A DNA stretch of 64,000 bases from Microcaldota archaeon (GTDB lineage: Archaea; Micrarchaeota; Micrarchaeia; Micrarchaeales; Micrarchaeaceae). This document shows, piece after piece, positions 49,970-59,269 of this stretch (its first letter is position 1; the number at the start of each line of letters is the position of its first letter). Position numbers and translations under genes: made by a program. The notes under the pieces were generated by a model. The model was given only the letters and a program-made list of their open reading frames with translations. It was not told the DNA's origin and did no database searches. The DNA lies in assembly GCA_021801785.1 (NCBI GenBank), contig JAJYXL010000018.1, positions 21,737 to 85,736 on the forward strand, written 5' to 3'.

Positions 49970-51108
49970 ATAAACCCACCCAGTAAGACCAGGAAACCCA
50001 CCTGTTCGCCTATTGCTCTAGAGAAATCAGTGATAAAGGTCTCTAATATTATAAAGTTTATTATAGGAATCAGTATAAATCCCACTATGGTATAACCCAC
50101 CACATCGAATAGCGAGAAGAAAGGTGCCAGGATACCGGCACTACCTACTCCAACTGCAGGAATATTTAGAAGTCCATTTCCAGTCAATGCATCCGTTAAT
50201 CTTATTACTAGAGTGAGAAGAAAATTCGGTATCGAACCCACCACACTCATCCAACTGTTAGATATGGCATTTACTATAAATCCGTAAGATACTGTAACTA
50301 TTAACGGGTATATTATACCCAATCCAACCCCCAATGCTATAAGACCGCCTCCAAATGAGCGTGAGAATCCGAATATTCTGCTTATCAGACCTATAGATAT
50401 GAAGAATGATAAGAAGAGTATTGAGCCAGAGAGTATTATCATCTGTAATTCCGTTATAGCTATGCCCATTATCGATGCCTCTACACCCAACCCTATAAGG
50501 CTATCTAAACTGCCTGGTAGTAGAGAGTCTAATTTTGATGATACAGCTAAACTAACCGACCCTATATTATCAACCCCTGCTCCAAAAGGTATGCCGCCCT
50601 CATACTTAAATTCAATGCCTGGAGAGAAACCATATAAATATCCTATCCATATTGCATAATCATTAAGTTCTAATGCATAGCTATTGAACGTGCCTATATC
50701 ACAAACCGATAGCTGGTATATATTTGCAGAGCTTATGCATGATTTTGGTAGGAGACCTGCAGAGGAGTATGCGGCAGTAGGGTTGATAAATAGTATATAT
50801 GCAAAGCTTGCAAATGCGATAAGCAAGATCAGAGATATGAATGCCTCATATATCTGGGTTTTTGACCATGCCCCCAGATTCTGATTCTTTATAAGCTTCG
50901 ATAGCGCATACACCAGAGAGATTCCTGCAGTTACTGCAAGAACAGATACGGCAGCTATAAGAATACCGTCAGATAATGAGAACGGGAGCGCCGTAGAATA
51001 TACTACGTCTGTAAATATACTGGATTTTGCTGCGGCTGTCCCTACGCTTAAAATTAATAATACTGCAAAAGCAAGGGAGGCAACACGCAAATTTATACTA
51101 TCCTTCAT
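49966..51108 (-). CDS. VirB6/TrbL-like polytopic membrane protein, paralogue 2
   Basis: 380 residues; signal peptide ending in GTAAAKS, about seven helices, the acidic helix KTQIYEAF, and the signature in diverged form: GLISRIFGFSRSFGGGLIAL, where Gly replaces the usual Pro. A ~70-residue outer loop with Cys (LPKSCIS..., SVCDIG) separates helices. ATGA overlaps on both sides tie it to its neighbours. Confidence 0.65.
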   Translation of the reverse strand: MKDSINLRVASLAFAVLLILSVGTAAAKSSIFTDVVYSTALPFSLSDGILIAAVSVLAVTAGISLVYALSKLIKNQNLGAWSKTQIYEAFISLILLIAFASFAYILFINPTAAYSSAGLLPKSCISSANIYQLSVCDIGTFNSYALELNDYAIWIGYLYGFSPGIEFKYEGGIPFGAGVDNIGSVSLAVSSKLDSLLPGSLDSLIGLGVEASIMGIAITELQMIILSGSILFLSFFISIGLISRIFGFSRSFGGGLIALGVGLGIIYPLIVTVSYGFIVNAISNSWMSVVGSIPNFLLTLVIRLTDALTGNGLLNIPAVGVGSAGILAPFFSLFDVVGYTIVGFILIPIINFIILETFITDFSRAIGEQVGFLVLLGGFI

Positions 51109-52214
51109 ATCAAACCCCTTATCTTGTCTGTTGTAAAGCTTGGCGCTCCAAGGTAATCGGCAAGTGTCTCTGCAAAATCAAATGATAATATCAATGATAT
51201 TATTATTGCTATAAATGTGTACATAAGCGGGGCCAAGGCTACATCTACCACCGTCCCTATAATGCCTGCAGTCAGTCCGCCATTCCCAACCAATGTAAGT
51301 AGAGATTTAAAGAATTCTCCAGAACTGGATATGGTGCTAGCAACATTTGATGTTATCGATGGGTTAGCTATGTTAACAGTCGAGCTGCTCAGACTATTCA
51401 CTCCTAAAAATACACCCAACACTGCAGGGAAGAATATGTAAAATCCTATAAATATGCCTATTAGTGCCCCTCCGGCAGCTCTAGTCCAAGGTATCGTTCT
51501 AAGAACAATTCCTACGATTAGTAATATCGGGAATAAGGAGTGTATTAATGACAGAGCTATTATAATCATTATAACAAGTACGATCAATATCATAACGATA
51601 TTTAATCCCATAGAGAATATCTTGCTAAACACGCTGAGCCCTGCTAACGGATTTATCCCTACCCCTGCCTCAACTCTCGCTCCAACCGGAATAAATCTAG
51701 GTCCAATATTAAACCCTACATTTATATTCAGATTCTGTACTATCTGAATTACTCTAGTCAGTGCATAGAAACCTATAACTGCGGGTATGGCATTTATAGA
51801 GCTTGCGGAGAGGTATGTACAGGTGCTCTGGAAGACGCTACCGCCGCTCTCGAAGCTGTTTATTATAGATCCCGTGCCTAAAACCGCAATTATTATTAAT
51901 ATTGTAACTATTATCTCCCCAAACTCCTTCTTCGAGAATTCTCTAAGTTTGTTTATCTCAAATGCGTACCCCATCCCGTAAGCTATACTAACTATCGCGG
52001 CGAATAGAGCCATTATTAAGAATGATATCTCTATAAGAGATGATCTTGGAGAGAGGGGCGGCGACACTGTGGGATTTGACAGTACATATGAGCAGAAGCT
52101 ACCTGAAAATGTGCTACCTGAAGATGTAGATGCCCCGTATGAATACCCTACATTAGCTATAATAGCAAATACGGCCAGCATAAAGGCAAAAATCAGAATA
52201 TTTTTTGTATTCAT
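51105..52214 (-). CDS. VirB6/TrbL-like polytopic membrane protein, paralogue 3
   Basis: Signal peptide then a Ser-rich stretch, about seven helices, acidic helix KKEFGEII, signature GIVLRTIPWTRAAGGALIGI followed by the FFP element. I start at ATG 52214, seven residues from... the frame's GTG 52223 lies inside the Shine-Dalgarno AGGTGATT that serves this ATG. Two Cys (FCSYVL, STCTYL) in outer segments could form a disulfide. Confidence 0.65.
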   Translation of the reverse strand: MNTKNILIFAFMLAVFAIIANVGYSYGASTSSGSTFSGSFCSYVLSNPTVSPPLSPRSSLIEISFLIMALFAAIVSIAYGMGYAFEINKLREFSKKEFGEIIVTILIIIAVLGTGSIINSFESGGSVFQSTCTYLSASSINAIPAVIGFYALTRVIQIVQNLNINVGFNIGPRFIPVGARVEAGVGINPLAGLSVFSKIFSMGLNIVMILIVLVIMIIIALSLIHSLFPILLIVGIVLRTIPWTRAAGGALIGIFIGFYIFFPAVLGVFLGVNSLSSSTVNIANPSITSNVASTISSSGEFFKSLLTLVGNGGLTAGIIGTVVDVALAPLMYTFIAIIISLILSFDFAETLADYLGAPSFTTDKIRGLI

Positions 52215-52223
52215 AATAATCAC

Positions 52224-53621
52224 CTATATCAATCTGCCTAGACCTGCCAGAGATGTATCTCCTCCAAGGAGACCGGATAGACCGATTATGCCTGCCAATG
52301 ATATTATTATATTCATCAGAGGGAGCAGGTACATAACTATTCCAGATATACCATATATATCGAATATATCGAATGTAAGCTGCTGTGCCGAGCTGGTAGG
52401 ACACTGAGAGAATCCGATGTTTATACCGATGTTGTTTAGAAAACTCTGAGGTCCTGAAATTAGGGAGAGCGCTAGATTTATCTGAGATACGACCGGAGTT
52501 ATAGATACGAGTATCATATCCGTCTCTCCGCCGAGCAATGAGCCTAAGTTGGGCCAGCATCCGTCTTTCTGTGCAATCTTATTCAAAGGAGGAAGCACAA
52601 AGAAATTTAAGGTATATCCAGTACTCGCTATAGAATTTGACATAAGTACATTTGCCTCATTCACGTTCTGTGTTCCTGTTATAGGTATCGGTGATGCTTG
52701 GTCTGTCTGGCTAAAGGTTGTTGAATAAGAACCCAACTGGGCATAATTAGCCGGGTTAGCTAATGTCAGATATTCTATTGCGTATATTGTAGGATAGAAG
52801 AATATCATCCCTATGGCTATTGCTATAAATAGGCCGCCAGCCGATCTAGTAAACGGCGTTGCTCTGAGTATTATCCCACCAAATAGGAAGTAAGGCCATG
52901 CGAATAGTGAAGTGAGCAATAACAATAATGATGCTACATTGACCTGAAGGGCGAGGGCTGTCAGAGTATTCACAGGAGATATCGCGTCATATAACATTCT
53001 AAACCCGGCATCTGGTATTATACTTACCGTGGCACTTATAGCGCCGTTGCCCAAGCCTATACCATCAACATTCTTGAATTTTGACAGAAAACCGATAAAT
53101 CCGTCTACGATGAATAGGTTCTGTAGCTCCTCTCCTATCTGGTTTGTCACGTTTGCACCGATCACCCCGGCTGCCGCTAACGGGTAATCTATCCTATCCG
53201 TTAGAGATGACGAAGATGCCGATGTTATAAAGTTGCATATTCCCGGATATCCGGAGCTCTTAGATTCTAGGAATGATCCATAGCTACTGCTTATTATGCT
53301 GAGCTGCGAGCTCGACTCTAAATTGCTACACATCGTTGTGAGCGCGCTCTGACTCATGAGCTTTGTACCGTTTAGGGATGTGTAGAATACCATCGAGAAT
53401 ATCGAGACCGAGTATATAACAATGGCTATTATTACCGCAGTGCCTATCAGCTGGTTGAACTCGCCTCTGGCAGACGCCTTTACGCCGTTGTTATTTATCA
53501 ATATGCCTATTATGTACCATATAGCTATCATGCCGGAATCCAACAGGAGTGCGACTATTGCGAGAGGCAGCAGCGAACTCTTTATAGCGCTGTATCCGCT
53601 AGTCAAAAGTATATCTAACAT
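52224..53621 (-). CDS. VirB6/TrbL-like polytopic membrane protein, paralogue 4
   Basis: 465 residues, the longest copy, without a cleavable signal peptide; begins with an amphipathic segment (MLDILLTSGYSAIKSSL). Acidic helix RGEFNQLI and signature GIILRATPFTRSAGGLFIAI with the FYP element. It has two large outer loops rich in Ser/Asn with four Cys (TMCSN, GICNF, DGCWP, SQCPT). ATG 53621 follows GGTGTGAG; GTG 53627 lies within that site. Confidence 0.65.
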   Translation of the reverse strand: MLDILLTSGYSAIKSSLLPLAIVALLLDSGMIAIWYIIGILINNNGVKASARGEFNQLIGTAVIIAIVIYSVSIFSMVFYTSLNGTKLMSQSALTTMCSNLESSSQLSIISSSYGSFLESKSSGYPGICNFITSASSSSLTDRIDYPLAAAGVIGANVTNQIGEELQNLFIVDGFIGFLSKFKNVDGIGLGNGAISATVSIIPDAGFRMLYDAISPVNTLTALALQVNVASLLLLLTSLFAWPYFLFGGIILRATPFTRSAGGLFIAIAIGMIFFYPTIYAIEYLTLANPANYAQLGSYSTTFSQTDQASPIPITGTQNVNEANVLMSNSIASTGYTLNFFVLPPLNKIAQKDGCWPNLGSLLGGETDMILVSITPVVSQINLALSLISGPQSFLNNIGINIGFSQCPTSSAQQLTFDIFDIYGISGIVMYLLPLMNIIISLAGIIGLSGLLGGDTSLAGLGRLI

Positions 53622-53629
53622 ACTCACAC

Positions 53630-54874
53630 CTATAATGAATCCCAGAACGATCCGGTACCGCTAACACCGGAGTTTAGGGCTTTCTTAAGGCTTGAAGCGA
53701 AGCCTATCGTAACAGTGAGATCTATTCCAAACATGAATAGCCCATAGAATATGAACTTTGCTAAGCCAAAGCTAATCGCCTCTACCTGATCGAATATCCC
53801 GTTTGGCAGTATTAGCCCTATGTTGTTGAATATCGGCCCTGTTATAAAGCCCAGAATAGATGGAGATACGAAGCCACCAAATTCATTTGCCTTTAAACTA
53901 TAACTCAGACTGCTAGAGAAGTACGATTCCGGTATATTCAACGGTGTCACCTTAGCACCAAGGCAGTTTGTACATGAATATAACTGATTATTCGGACTGA
54001 AGATGTACGAGACCGCATAACTGTTAAATACTATCATCATAGGGTATATAATATAGAATGCTATTGCGAGTGCCAGTAATGTGTTACCTATGTCCCTTAA
54101 CCCTCTGCCAGATTTGCTATCGCTACCAAATGCACCAAACGGAACGGAACGCAGTATCAGAGCTAGTGGGAGTACTAAGGTGAAGGCCAGAGACTGTATA
54201 AATGGCAGGGAGAGCCACTGCAGCATCAACATGCTTATCATTATGAGCAGAATCTCAGAGAAGAAATCCATATACGCTGTCGAGAAGCTGCTCAACATCT
54301 TTCCAAGGCTATACCCGAATGATGAGCTAACCCTCACCGAGCTAAATACATTAAAGTTTGGGAAAAGTTTACCGGATAACATATCTTTGGATAGTTCGGA
54401 TAGTACACCCGAATATATGGCATAACTCATTCCTGTTGTGTATAAGTAACTTAGAAATCCCATGCCTGTATTCATAGATAGATTCTCAGTATAATATTCG
54501 GCGTACTGGAATGGATTCAGATTTGGTGTATTTAGCAGCTTTGAGCTTATCCCGCTCGATATACCGCATGCCGCAGATGATACCGTAAGCAGTGCGATTA
54601 TTATGAACAGGCTTATGAAGAGCTGTACTGTCTCTGCCCTGACTATCCCGGAAGCAGCCGCACGCGCCTTTCCAGGAAAGAGCTGGGATACAGCGAATAC
54701 CGCACCTATAACTGCGGACCATAAGAGTAAGACATCTATATTTATTCCTACCCAATTGGATGTATAAGCGCCACCTAAGGTACAGCTATTGGATGTTGTC
54801 TGTGCAACAGATGTCACCGGGAGTAATGCCAGTAGTAGCGTGATAATCAGAACCCGCTTAATTATTCTATTCAT
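53630..54874 (-). CDS. VirB6/TrbL-like polytopic membrane protein, paralogue 5
   Basis: 414 residues, signal peptide to VTSVAQT, about seven helices. The signature is interrupted by a short insert: LILRSVPF, then ~10 residues, then GRGLRDIGNTLLALAIAFYI and the YP element. A segment LFPGKARAAASG resembles the LPGKAKGEFQG loop of the pilin-like protein in this cluster. Outer loop Cys pair YSCTNCLG. SD-like GGTGGGAG before ATG. Confidence 0.63.
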   Translation of the reverse strand: MNRIIKRVLIITLLLALLPVTSVAQTTSNSCTLGGAYTSNWVGINIDVLLLWSAVIGAVFAVSQLFPGKARAAASGIVRAETVQLFISLFIIIALLTVSSAACGISSGISSKLLNTPNLNPFQYAEYYTENLSMNTGMGFLSYLYTTGMSYAIYSGVLSELSKDMLSGKLFPNFNVFSSVRVSSSFGYSLGKMLSSFSTAYMDFFSEILLIMISMLMLQWLSLPFIQSLAFTLVLPLALILRSVPFGAFGSDSKSGRGLRDIGNTLLALAIAFYIIYPMMIVFNSYAVSYIFSPNNQLYSCTNCLGAKVTPLNIPESYFSSSLSYSLKANEFGGFVSPSILGFITGPIFNNIGLILPNGIFDQVEAISFGLAKFIFYGLFMFGIDLTVTIGFASSLKKALNSGVSGTGSFWDSL

Positions 54875-54891
54875 ATACTCCCACCAAACAA

Positions 54892-56112
54892 CTATGCTAT
54901 CTTGAATTTCCCTATTCCTAACTTTACAGAACCTCCCAGCATTTTAGCTATGCTACCAGTTAGTATTATCCCTACGACTATGTCTATTACCAAGAGTATG
55001 AATTGCAGTATGCTTATTAGAGAGTAATACATGGCGTAATTGAGGACACTGTATACTCCAAACATGGATTCGAATAGCCCTGTGGTAAAGCCGGTTAAAA
55101 ATATAGTCACTCCTCCCAAAATCTTAAGAATCGGATTTACGACTATACTCATTGCCCCCTGTATGAAGCTGGTCGTTGTTGTGAAACCTGGCTGGCTATT
55201 ACTCGAGCTGGGTTGCTTACCTAAGACTGCCGATTCTATATAATTCGTTACTGGGAGATTGAATGTTACGAGCAGCGTGGGGAATATCAGAGATAGTCCT
55301 ATTCCCATCGCTATGAAGGTGCCTCCCAATCCGCGTAGCATAGGGAATGCCCTCAGTATTATGCCTATGGGGATGAATCCTACAAGCCCTATCCCGACTA
55401 TCGCGTAGAACATCTGAGAGAGCATAGCGAAAACTATCTCTACCATAACTACTGTGTCTGCAAGAATCTGAAGGAACGAGCCCTTTGTGGCAGAATCCAG
55501 TATGCTGCTCACATATATATTCCCCTCAGATCCGCTTATAAGGCTTACATAGAATGCGGTTACAGTTACCTCTAAGTTATAATTAATGCTCTTAAGGGCA
55601 CCGACTCCGACGGACAGGCCCAATATCGCATCTACTGCATTGCTGCTGCTCTGGAGGGTTGGCAATAAGTAGCTCTTGTAAGATGTGGTCCATAACCCAT
55701 CGAAGTGGCTCACTAATGATGTTCCTGATGTGGTCGGGCTTCCAGCAAGGGCACTAGATATTCCCCCGGCTATGGTCAGCGCAGAGAATATTATCGCTAT
55801 TAGCAATAGGCTCTTTATCGTCTCCCACAGCTCCCCTTTATACCAATCCTTAAACCCTCTGATATTTAGTAAATTCCCAACCATATACGATATGGCAACT
55901 ATCACAAGAGATAACAGAATACCTATAGAGGCTAGCGCTATCGCATTACTGTATACGGATCCTATGCATGAGCCTATCGCAGCCTGGCTTGTCGGGGAGC
56001 AGATCAAAGCCGATAGCATAATACCTCCAGAGCCGAAGCTCTGAAATGATGCTACAGAGGAGCCAATAAGTATAGAGAACAGAAAGGCTATTAATGGCAA
56101 CCTATTACGCAT
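54892..56112 (-). CDS. VirB6/TrbL-like polytopic membrane protein, paralogue 6
   Basis: 406 residues, signal peptide (MRNRLPLIAFLFSILIGSSV), about seven helices, acidic helix KGELWETI, signature GIILRAFPMLRGLGGTFIAM and a FP element. First of the six in transcription order. It ends 18 bp before paralogue 5. Outer loops are Ser/Thr-rich. Confidence 0.65.
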   Translation of the reverse strand: MRNRLPLIAFLFSILIGSSVASFQSFGSGGIMLSALICSPTSQAAIGSCIGSVYSNAIALASIGILLSLVIVAISYMVGNLLNIRGFKDWYKGELWETIKSLLLIAIIFSALTIAGGISSALAGSPTTSGTSLVSHFDGLWTTSYKSYLLPTLQSSSNAVDAILGLSVGVGALKSINYNLEVTVTAFYVSLISGSEGNIYVSSILDSATKGSFLQILADTVVMVEIVFAMLSQMFYAIVGIGLVGFIPIGIILRAFPMLRGLGGTFIAMGIGLSLIFPTLLVTFNLPVTNYIESAVLGKQPSSSNSQPGFTTTTSFIQGAMSIVVNPILKILGGVTIFLTGFTTGLFESMFGVYSVLNYAMYYSLISILQFILLVIDIVVGIILTGSIAKMLGGSVKLGIGKFKIA

Positions 56113-56183
56113 AGAACTATTTGCGTATAAGCCTATTTAAACTATATTGTATGCCGGCAATCCTGTACACTCTCGATATCTGC

Positions 56184-56912
56184 TCAGCCCTTCAGCATAT
56201 CGAACCTGTTTATGTACATCTCGCTCTGCAGCACCAGTATGAATGGCAATACGAATATAGAGTCAACAAACAGCAGGACGTAGCCGGAGATTACGGCTCC
56301 GAGCGGCATGAATATCAGATCAGTAGCGCTCAGTATCACTATTGTAACGGCTATCCATATAAGGAGGTATGATGGCCTCTTGCGTATGAATGATATGCTA
56401 GATTGTACCGCCCTCACGAACCTGCGCTCATCTATCACTATCGCAGATGGGGCGTAGAAGAGGAAGGGTGTCAATACCAGTCCGACTATCGCCGTGAGCA
56501 GACCAGAGAAGCTTGTGTTGTATGATACGATATTTACCAGCATGAGTATGGATGCGAATAGGAATAACACGAGGAAGACGTTTCCGGTATACCTCTCCAG
56601 CCCGCCTATAACGTCCCTACCTAGCTTAGCGCCCGTCTTCCTGTACTTAACTGTTAGATTTATTACCACAATCGCGAAGCTCAGGAATAAAAGCGAGAAC
56701 AGCGTGGATGCTATGATCACAACAATACTGAAAGGCGTGAGGTTGGTGAACACGCTCGCGGTACGTATGAAGGTAGATCCTATATCGAGATATGTGGGAA
56801 ACGGGGATAGCAGAGGCACTACGAATGCTAAGATTAGCGAGACCGCCGAGAAGGCGATCAACTCCAGATGCTTTGAGTATGTATGAAATGCATTGACTAA
56901 GACGTTCGCCAT
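56184..56912 (-). CDS. Six-helix membrane protein between pilin and VirB6-like genes
   Basis: 242 residues with about six helices and no signature of the six paralogues. A central cytoplasmic turn (KYRKTGAKLGRDVIGGLERY) and RRFVRAVQSSISFIRKRPSYL between helices resemble DUF7847/GPDPase-membrane-domain-type proteins of archaea, which have no defined role. It is in the same strand and gap pattern as the cluster, but its membership in the machine is uncertain. Confidence 0.5.
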   Translation of the reverse strand: MANVLVNAFHTYSKHLELIAFSAVSLILAFVVPLLSPFPTYLDIGSTFIRTASVFTNLTPFSIVVIIASTLFSLLFLSFAIVVINLTVKYRKTGAKLGRDVIGGLERYTGNVFLVLFLFASILMLVNIVSYNTSFSGLLTAIVGLVLTPFLFYAPSAIVIDERRFVRAVQSSISFIRKRPSYLLIWIAVTIVILSATDLIFMPLGAVISGYVLLFVDSIFVLPFILVLQSEMYINRFDMLKG

Positions 56913-56974
56913 CTATAACACAATGGGGTTGCCGGAATACATCCGGCTATAAAAATCAAAGCTGTCAGAGGAAG

Positions 56975-57472
56975 CTAGCTGCCACCTAGGGCGCCGCATG
57001 CTCCTGCTATACCACCTGTCTGTCCGCTAAGTAGGGTAGAGGTTGATGTACCTCCTGTACTAACAACACTATTCAGAACGAAAGGTGCGGCAATAACTAT
57101 TATAACAGCTATAATACCACCTATAATCATAGCCCAAGCATATCCCTGGAACTCACCCTTTGCCTTACCTGGTAGTATATGGGCTACTGCGTACATAACT
57201 CCACCAAATATGAATAGCAGTAGAGCTAATACAAATACGATGCTGTGTATCGTATTATAGAGGTTACATATCTGGCATATTATGGCTGACCCTGTGTTTC
57301 CAGTAACTGAGCTTCCAATAGACGAGGTCGCACAGCTTATCTGTGATGTCTGTGCTGATGCCATACTCAGGGCCGTCACTGACGTTGCGATAAATAACAT
57401 AATAACTATTCCGAATATCTTTGCTATGCCGGCAATGTTATGCCTGCTAGAGAACCCGTTTGTGTTTACCAT
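56975..57472 (-). CDS. VirB2/TrbC-like (TedC-like) pilin subunit
   Basis: 165 residues: a signal peptide cut near residue 40 (ALSMASA/QTS), a short Cys-bearing loop (SCATSS, ICQICN), helix ~75-97 (IVFVLALLLFIFGGVMYAVA), a basic turn PGKAKGEFQG, helix ~112-135, and a Ser/Gly-rich end. Two helices joined by a short basic loop after a signal peptide are the layout of VirB2-type pilins. It heads the cluster, with SD GAGGT before ATG and TATA tatataaat at 57512-57520. Confidence 0.65.
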   Translation of the reverse strand: MVNTNGFSSRHNIAGIAKIFGIVIMLFIATSVTALSMASAQTSQISCATSSIGSSVTGNTGSAIICQICNLYNTIHSIVFVLALLLFIFGGVMYAVAHILPGKAKGEFQGYAWAMIIGGIIAVIIVIAAPFVLNSVVSTGGTSTSTLLSGQTGGIAGACGALGGS

Positions 57473-57504
57473 AATATTACCTCAAAGTGTTAATTCTTTA
57501 TCCC

Positions 57505-57545
57505 GTATATGATTTATATACCTTTTGGTATAACCTTTATATACC
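57505..57545. promoter_or_regulatory. Divergent promoter region: pilin operon and carbamoyltransferase
   Basis: The minus-strand TATA box tatataaat (57512-57520) is ~40 bp before the pilin ATG. The plus-strand ctttatatacc (57535-57545) is ~20 bp before ATG 57563, which implies leaderless mRNA for the carbamoyltransferase. The imperfect palindrome gtatatgatttatatacc (57505-57522) and ggtataacc lie between. Confidence 0.45.
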
Positions 57546-57562
57546 TATTTTTGCGTGCTTTC

Positions 57563-59269
57563 ATGAAGATTCTCGGAATTTGGGATGGACACGATGCCGG
57601 AGCCGCCATTATAGAAGGGAGGAAGGTCCTATTCGCAGCTAATGAGGAGAGGTACACGAAGAGGAAGCTCGATGTGGGATTCCCTTACAACTCAATAATA
57701 TCGGCCCTATACCATACTCATACAAAGCCTGAGGATATAGAGCATGTCGCCTTCTCCACCACAGAGCTCACCAAGACGCTTGAGAGGGTCTTCCCATCGA
57801 TGAGGAGCAGCTACTATATGTTCAGGAGGAGGCTGACCAGAAAGCCGAGATTCGATACGTTCAGGCATAATCTGAAATACACCCTCACCGGAGTTGGACC
57901 ATTACCTCTATGTAGGGAGATAAGCTCCAGCATAATAGGTAGGCAATTGAGGCGTGCCGGATTGAAGAGCTTCAAGCTGCATGTGGTGGACCATCATATC
58001 GCCCACGCCGCCTGTGCCGCATTCACATCCCCGTTCAAGAGGGCTCTGGTCATAACGCTCGACGGCCTCGGGGACGGGCTCTCCGGAAGCATAAGCGTTC
58101 TGGAGAATGGGCGGCTGGAGCGGCACATCAGGATACCGGCCAGGGATTCGATAGGGATAATGTACGAGCAGGTGACCAACGCTCTCGGCTTCAGGGAGCT
58201 CGAGGATGAGGGGAAGGTCATGGCTATGGCGGATTACTCATACCCGTTCCGCTCAGAGGATAATAGGCTCAACGGCCTTCTGAGCGTGAAGGGCACATCC
58301 GTAGTGGTGAGGAACAACCCGCGGAAGCAGTTCGCAATAATAAGGGATATAGCTTGGAGGACCCCGAGAGAGCAGGTGGCGTATATGGCCCAGCAGATAC
58401 TCGAGAACGCGGTTGTGAAGCTGACAAGCAACGCTATAGACAGGTATGGGATAGGGAATGTGGTATTCGCAGGAGGTCTATTCTCCAATGTGAAGGCCAA
58501 TATGGTGGTTAGAAGGTTGGAGACTCTGAAGGGGTGGTATGTATTCCCGCACATGGGTGATGGCGGCCTCGCTGTAGGTGCAGCTCTGCATGCAAATTAC
58601 GAGCTAAACGGGGTAACAGAGAACGAATTCTCCGCATATCTCGGGGACTCGTTCGGGCAGGAGGAGACCCTCAGCATAGCCTCATCAGACAGGTCATTAA
58701 AGCATCAGATAGAGGATCCGAAGGAGCAGGCGAGACATGCCGCCGAGCTCATAGGGGAGGGCAACTACCTCTTCTGGTTCCAAGACGGTATGGAGTACGG
58801 ACCGAGGGCGCTCGGACACAGGAGCATACTCGCCCCAGCCAACGATGAGGGTGTTAAGGACAAACTCAACCTCTATGTAAAGAGGAGGGAGTGGTTCCAG
58901 CCGTTCGCATCCTCGATTCTCGAGGAAGACATAGGGAGACTCGTAGATTACGACGGTAAAGGGATCGACAGATTCATGACGAACGCATACCGCGTCAACG
59001 AGAGCTCCAAGGATGCGATGAGGTCTGTGGTGAATGTTGATGGGACCACAAGGCCACAGGTGGTTCCTAATGACGGTAGCGTATATTCCGAACTGCTAAG
59101 GTCGATAAAGAGGCTATCCGGGAGCGGCGTAGTACTCAATACAAGCTTCAACCTTCACGGATTCCCAATTGTCAGAGATCCAAACGATGCTATAAATACT
59201 ATGAAGGAGACCGGTACAAAATATATGTTTATAAACGGGGTCACACTCATCAATAGGAGGGCGGTCTGA
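57563..59269 (+). CDS. NodU/CmcH-family carbamoyltransferase
   Basis: 568 residues from ATG 57563 (MKILGIWDGHDAGAAI). The N-terminal Kae1/YrdC-like domain has HHIAHAACAAF (metal-binding His), ITLDGLGDG and FAGGLFSNVKAN; the C-terminal domain has FQDGMEYGPRALGHRSIL and VVLNTSFN. Such enzymes transfer carbamoyl from carbamoyl phosphate to hydroxyl groups of sugars or antibiotics via carbamoyl-AMP. Its overlap with a GT-C transferase suggests a carbamoylated surface glycan. The frame opens at 57509, but that part contains the TATA box. Confidence 0.88.
   Translation: MKILGIWDGHDAGAAIIEGRKVLFAANEERYTKRKLDVGFPYNSIISALYHTHTKPEDIEHVAFSTTELTKTLERVFPSMRSSYYMFRRRLTRKPRFDTFRHNLKYTLTGVGPLPLCREISSSIIGRQLRRAGLKSFKLHVVDHHIAHAACAAFTSPFKRALVITLDGLGDGLSGSISVLENGRLERHIRIPARDSIGIMYEQVTNALGFRELEDEGKVMAMADYSYPFRSEDNRLNGLLSVKGTSVVVRNNPRKQFAIIRDIAWRTPREQVAYMAQQILENAVVKLTSNAIDRYGIGNVVFAGGLFSNVKANMVVRRLETLKGWYVFPHMGDGGLAVGAALHANYELNGVTENEFSAYLGDSFGQEETLSIASSDRSLKHQIEDPKEQARHAAELIGEGNYLFWFQDGMEYGPRALGHRSILAPANDEGVKDKLNLYVKRREWFQPFASSILEEDIGRLVDYDGKGIDRFMTNAYRVNESSKDAMRSVVNVDGTTRPQVVPNDGSVYSELLRSIKRLSGSGVVLNTSFNLHGFPIVRDPNDAINTMKETGTKYMFINGVTLINRRAV

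Noticed and set aside
44010..57472. Reading the cluster as an archaellum or type IV pilus locus
   Set aside because: No class III signal peptide, FlaI/PilB-type ATPase or FlaJ/PilC protein is present; the ATPase and paralogues fit VirB4/VirB6 better.
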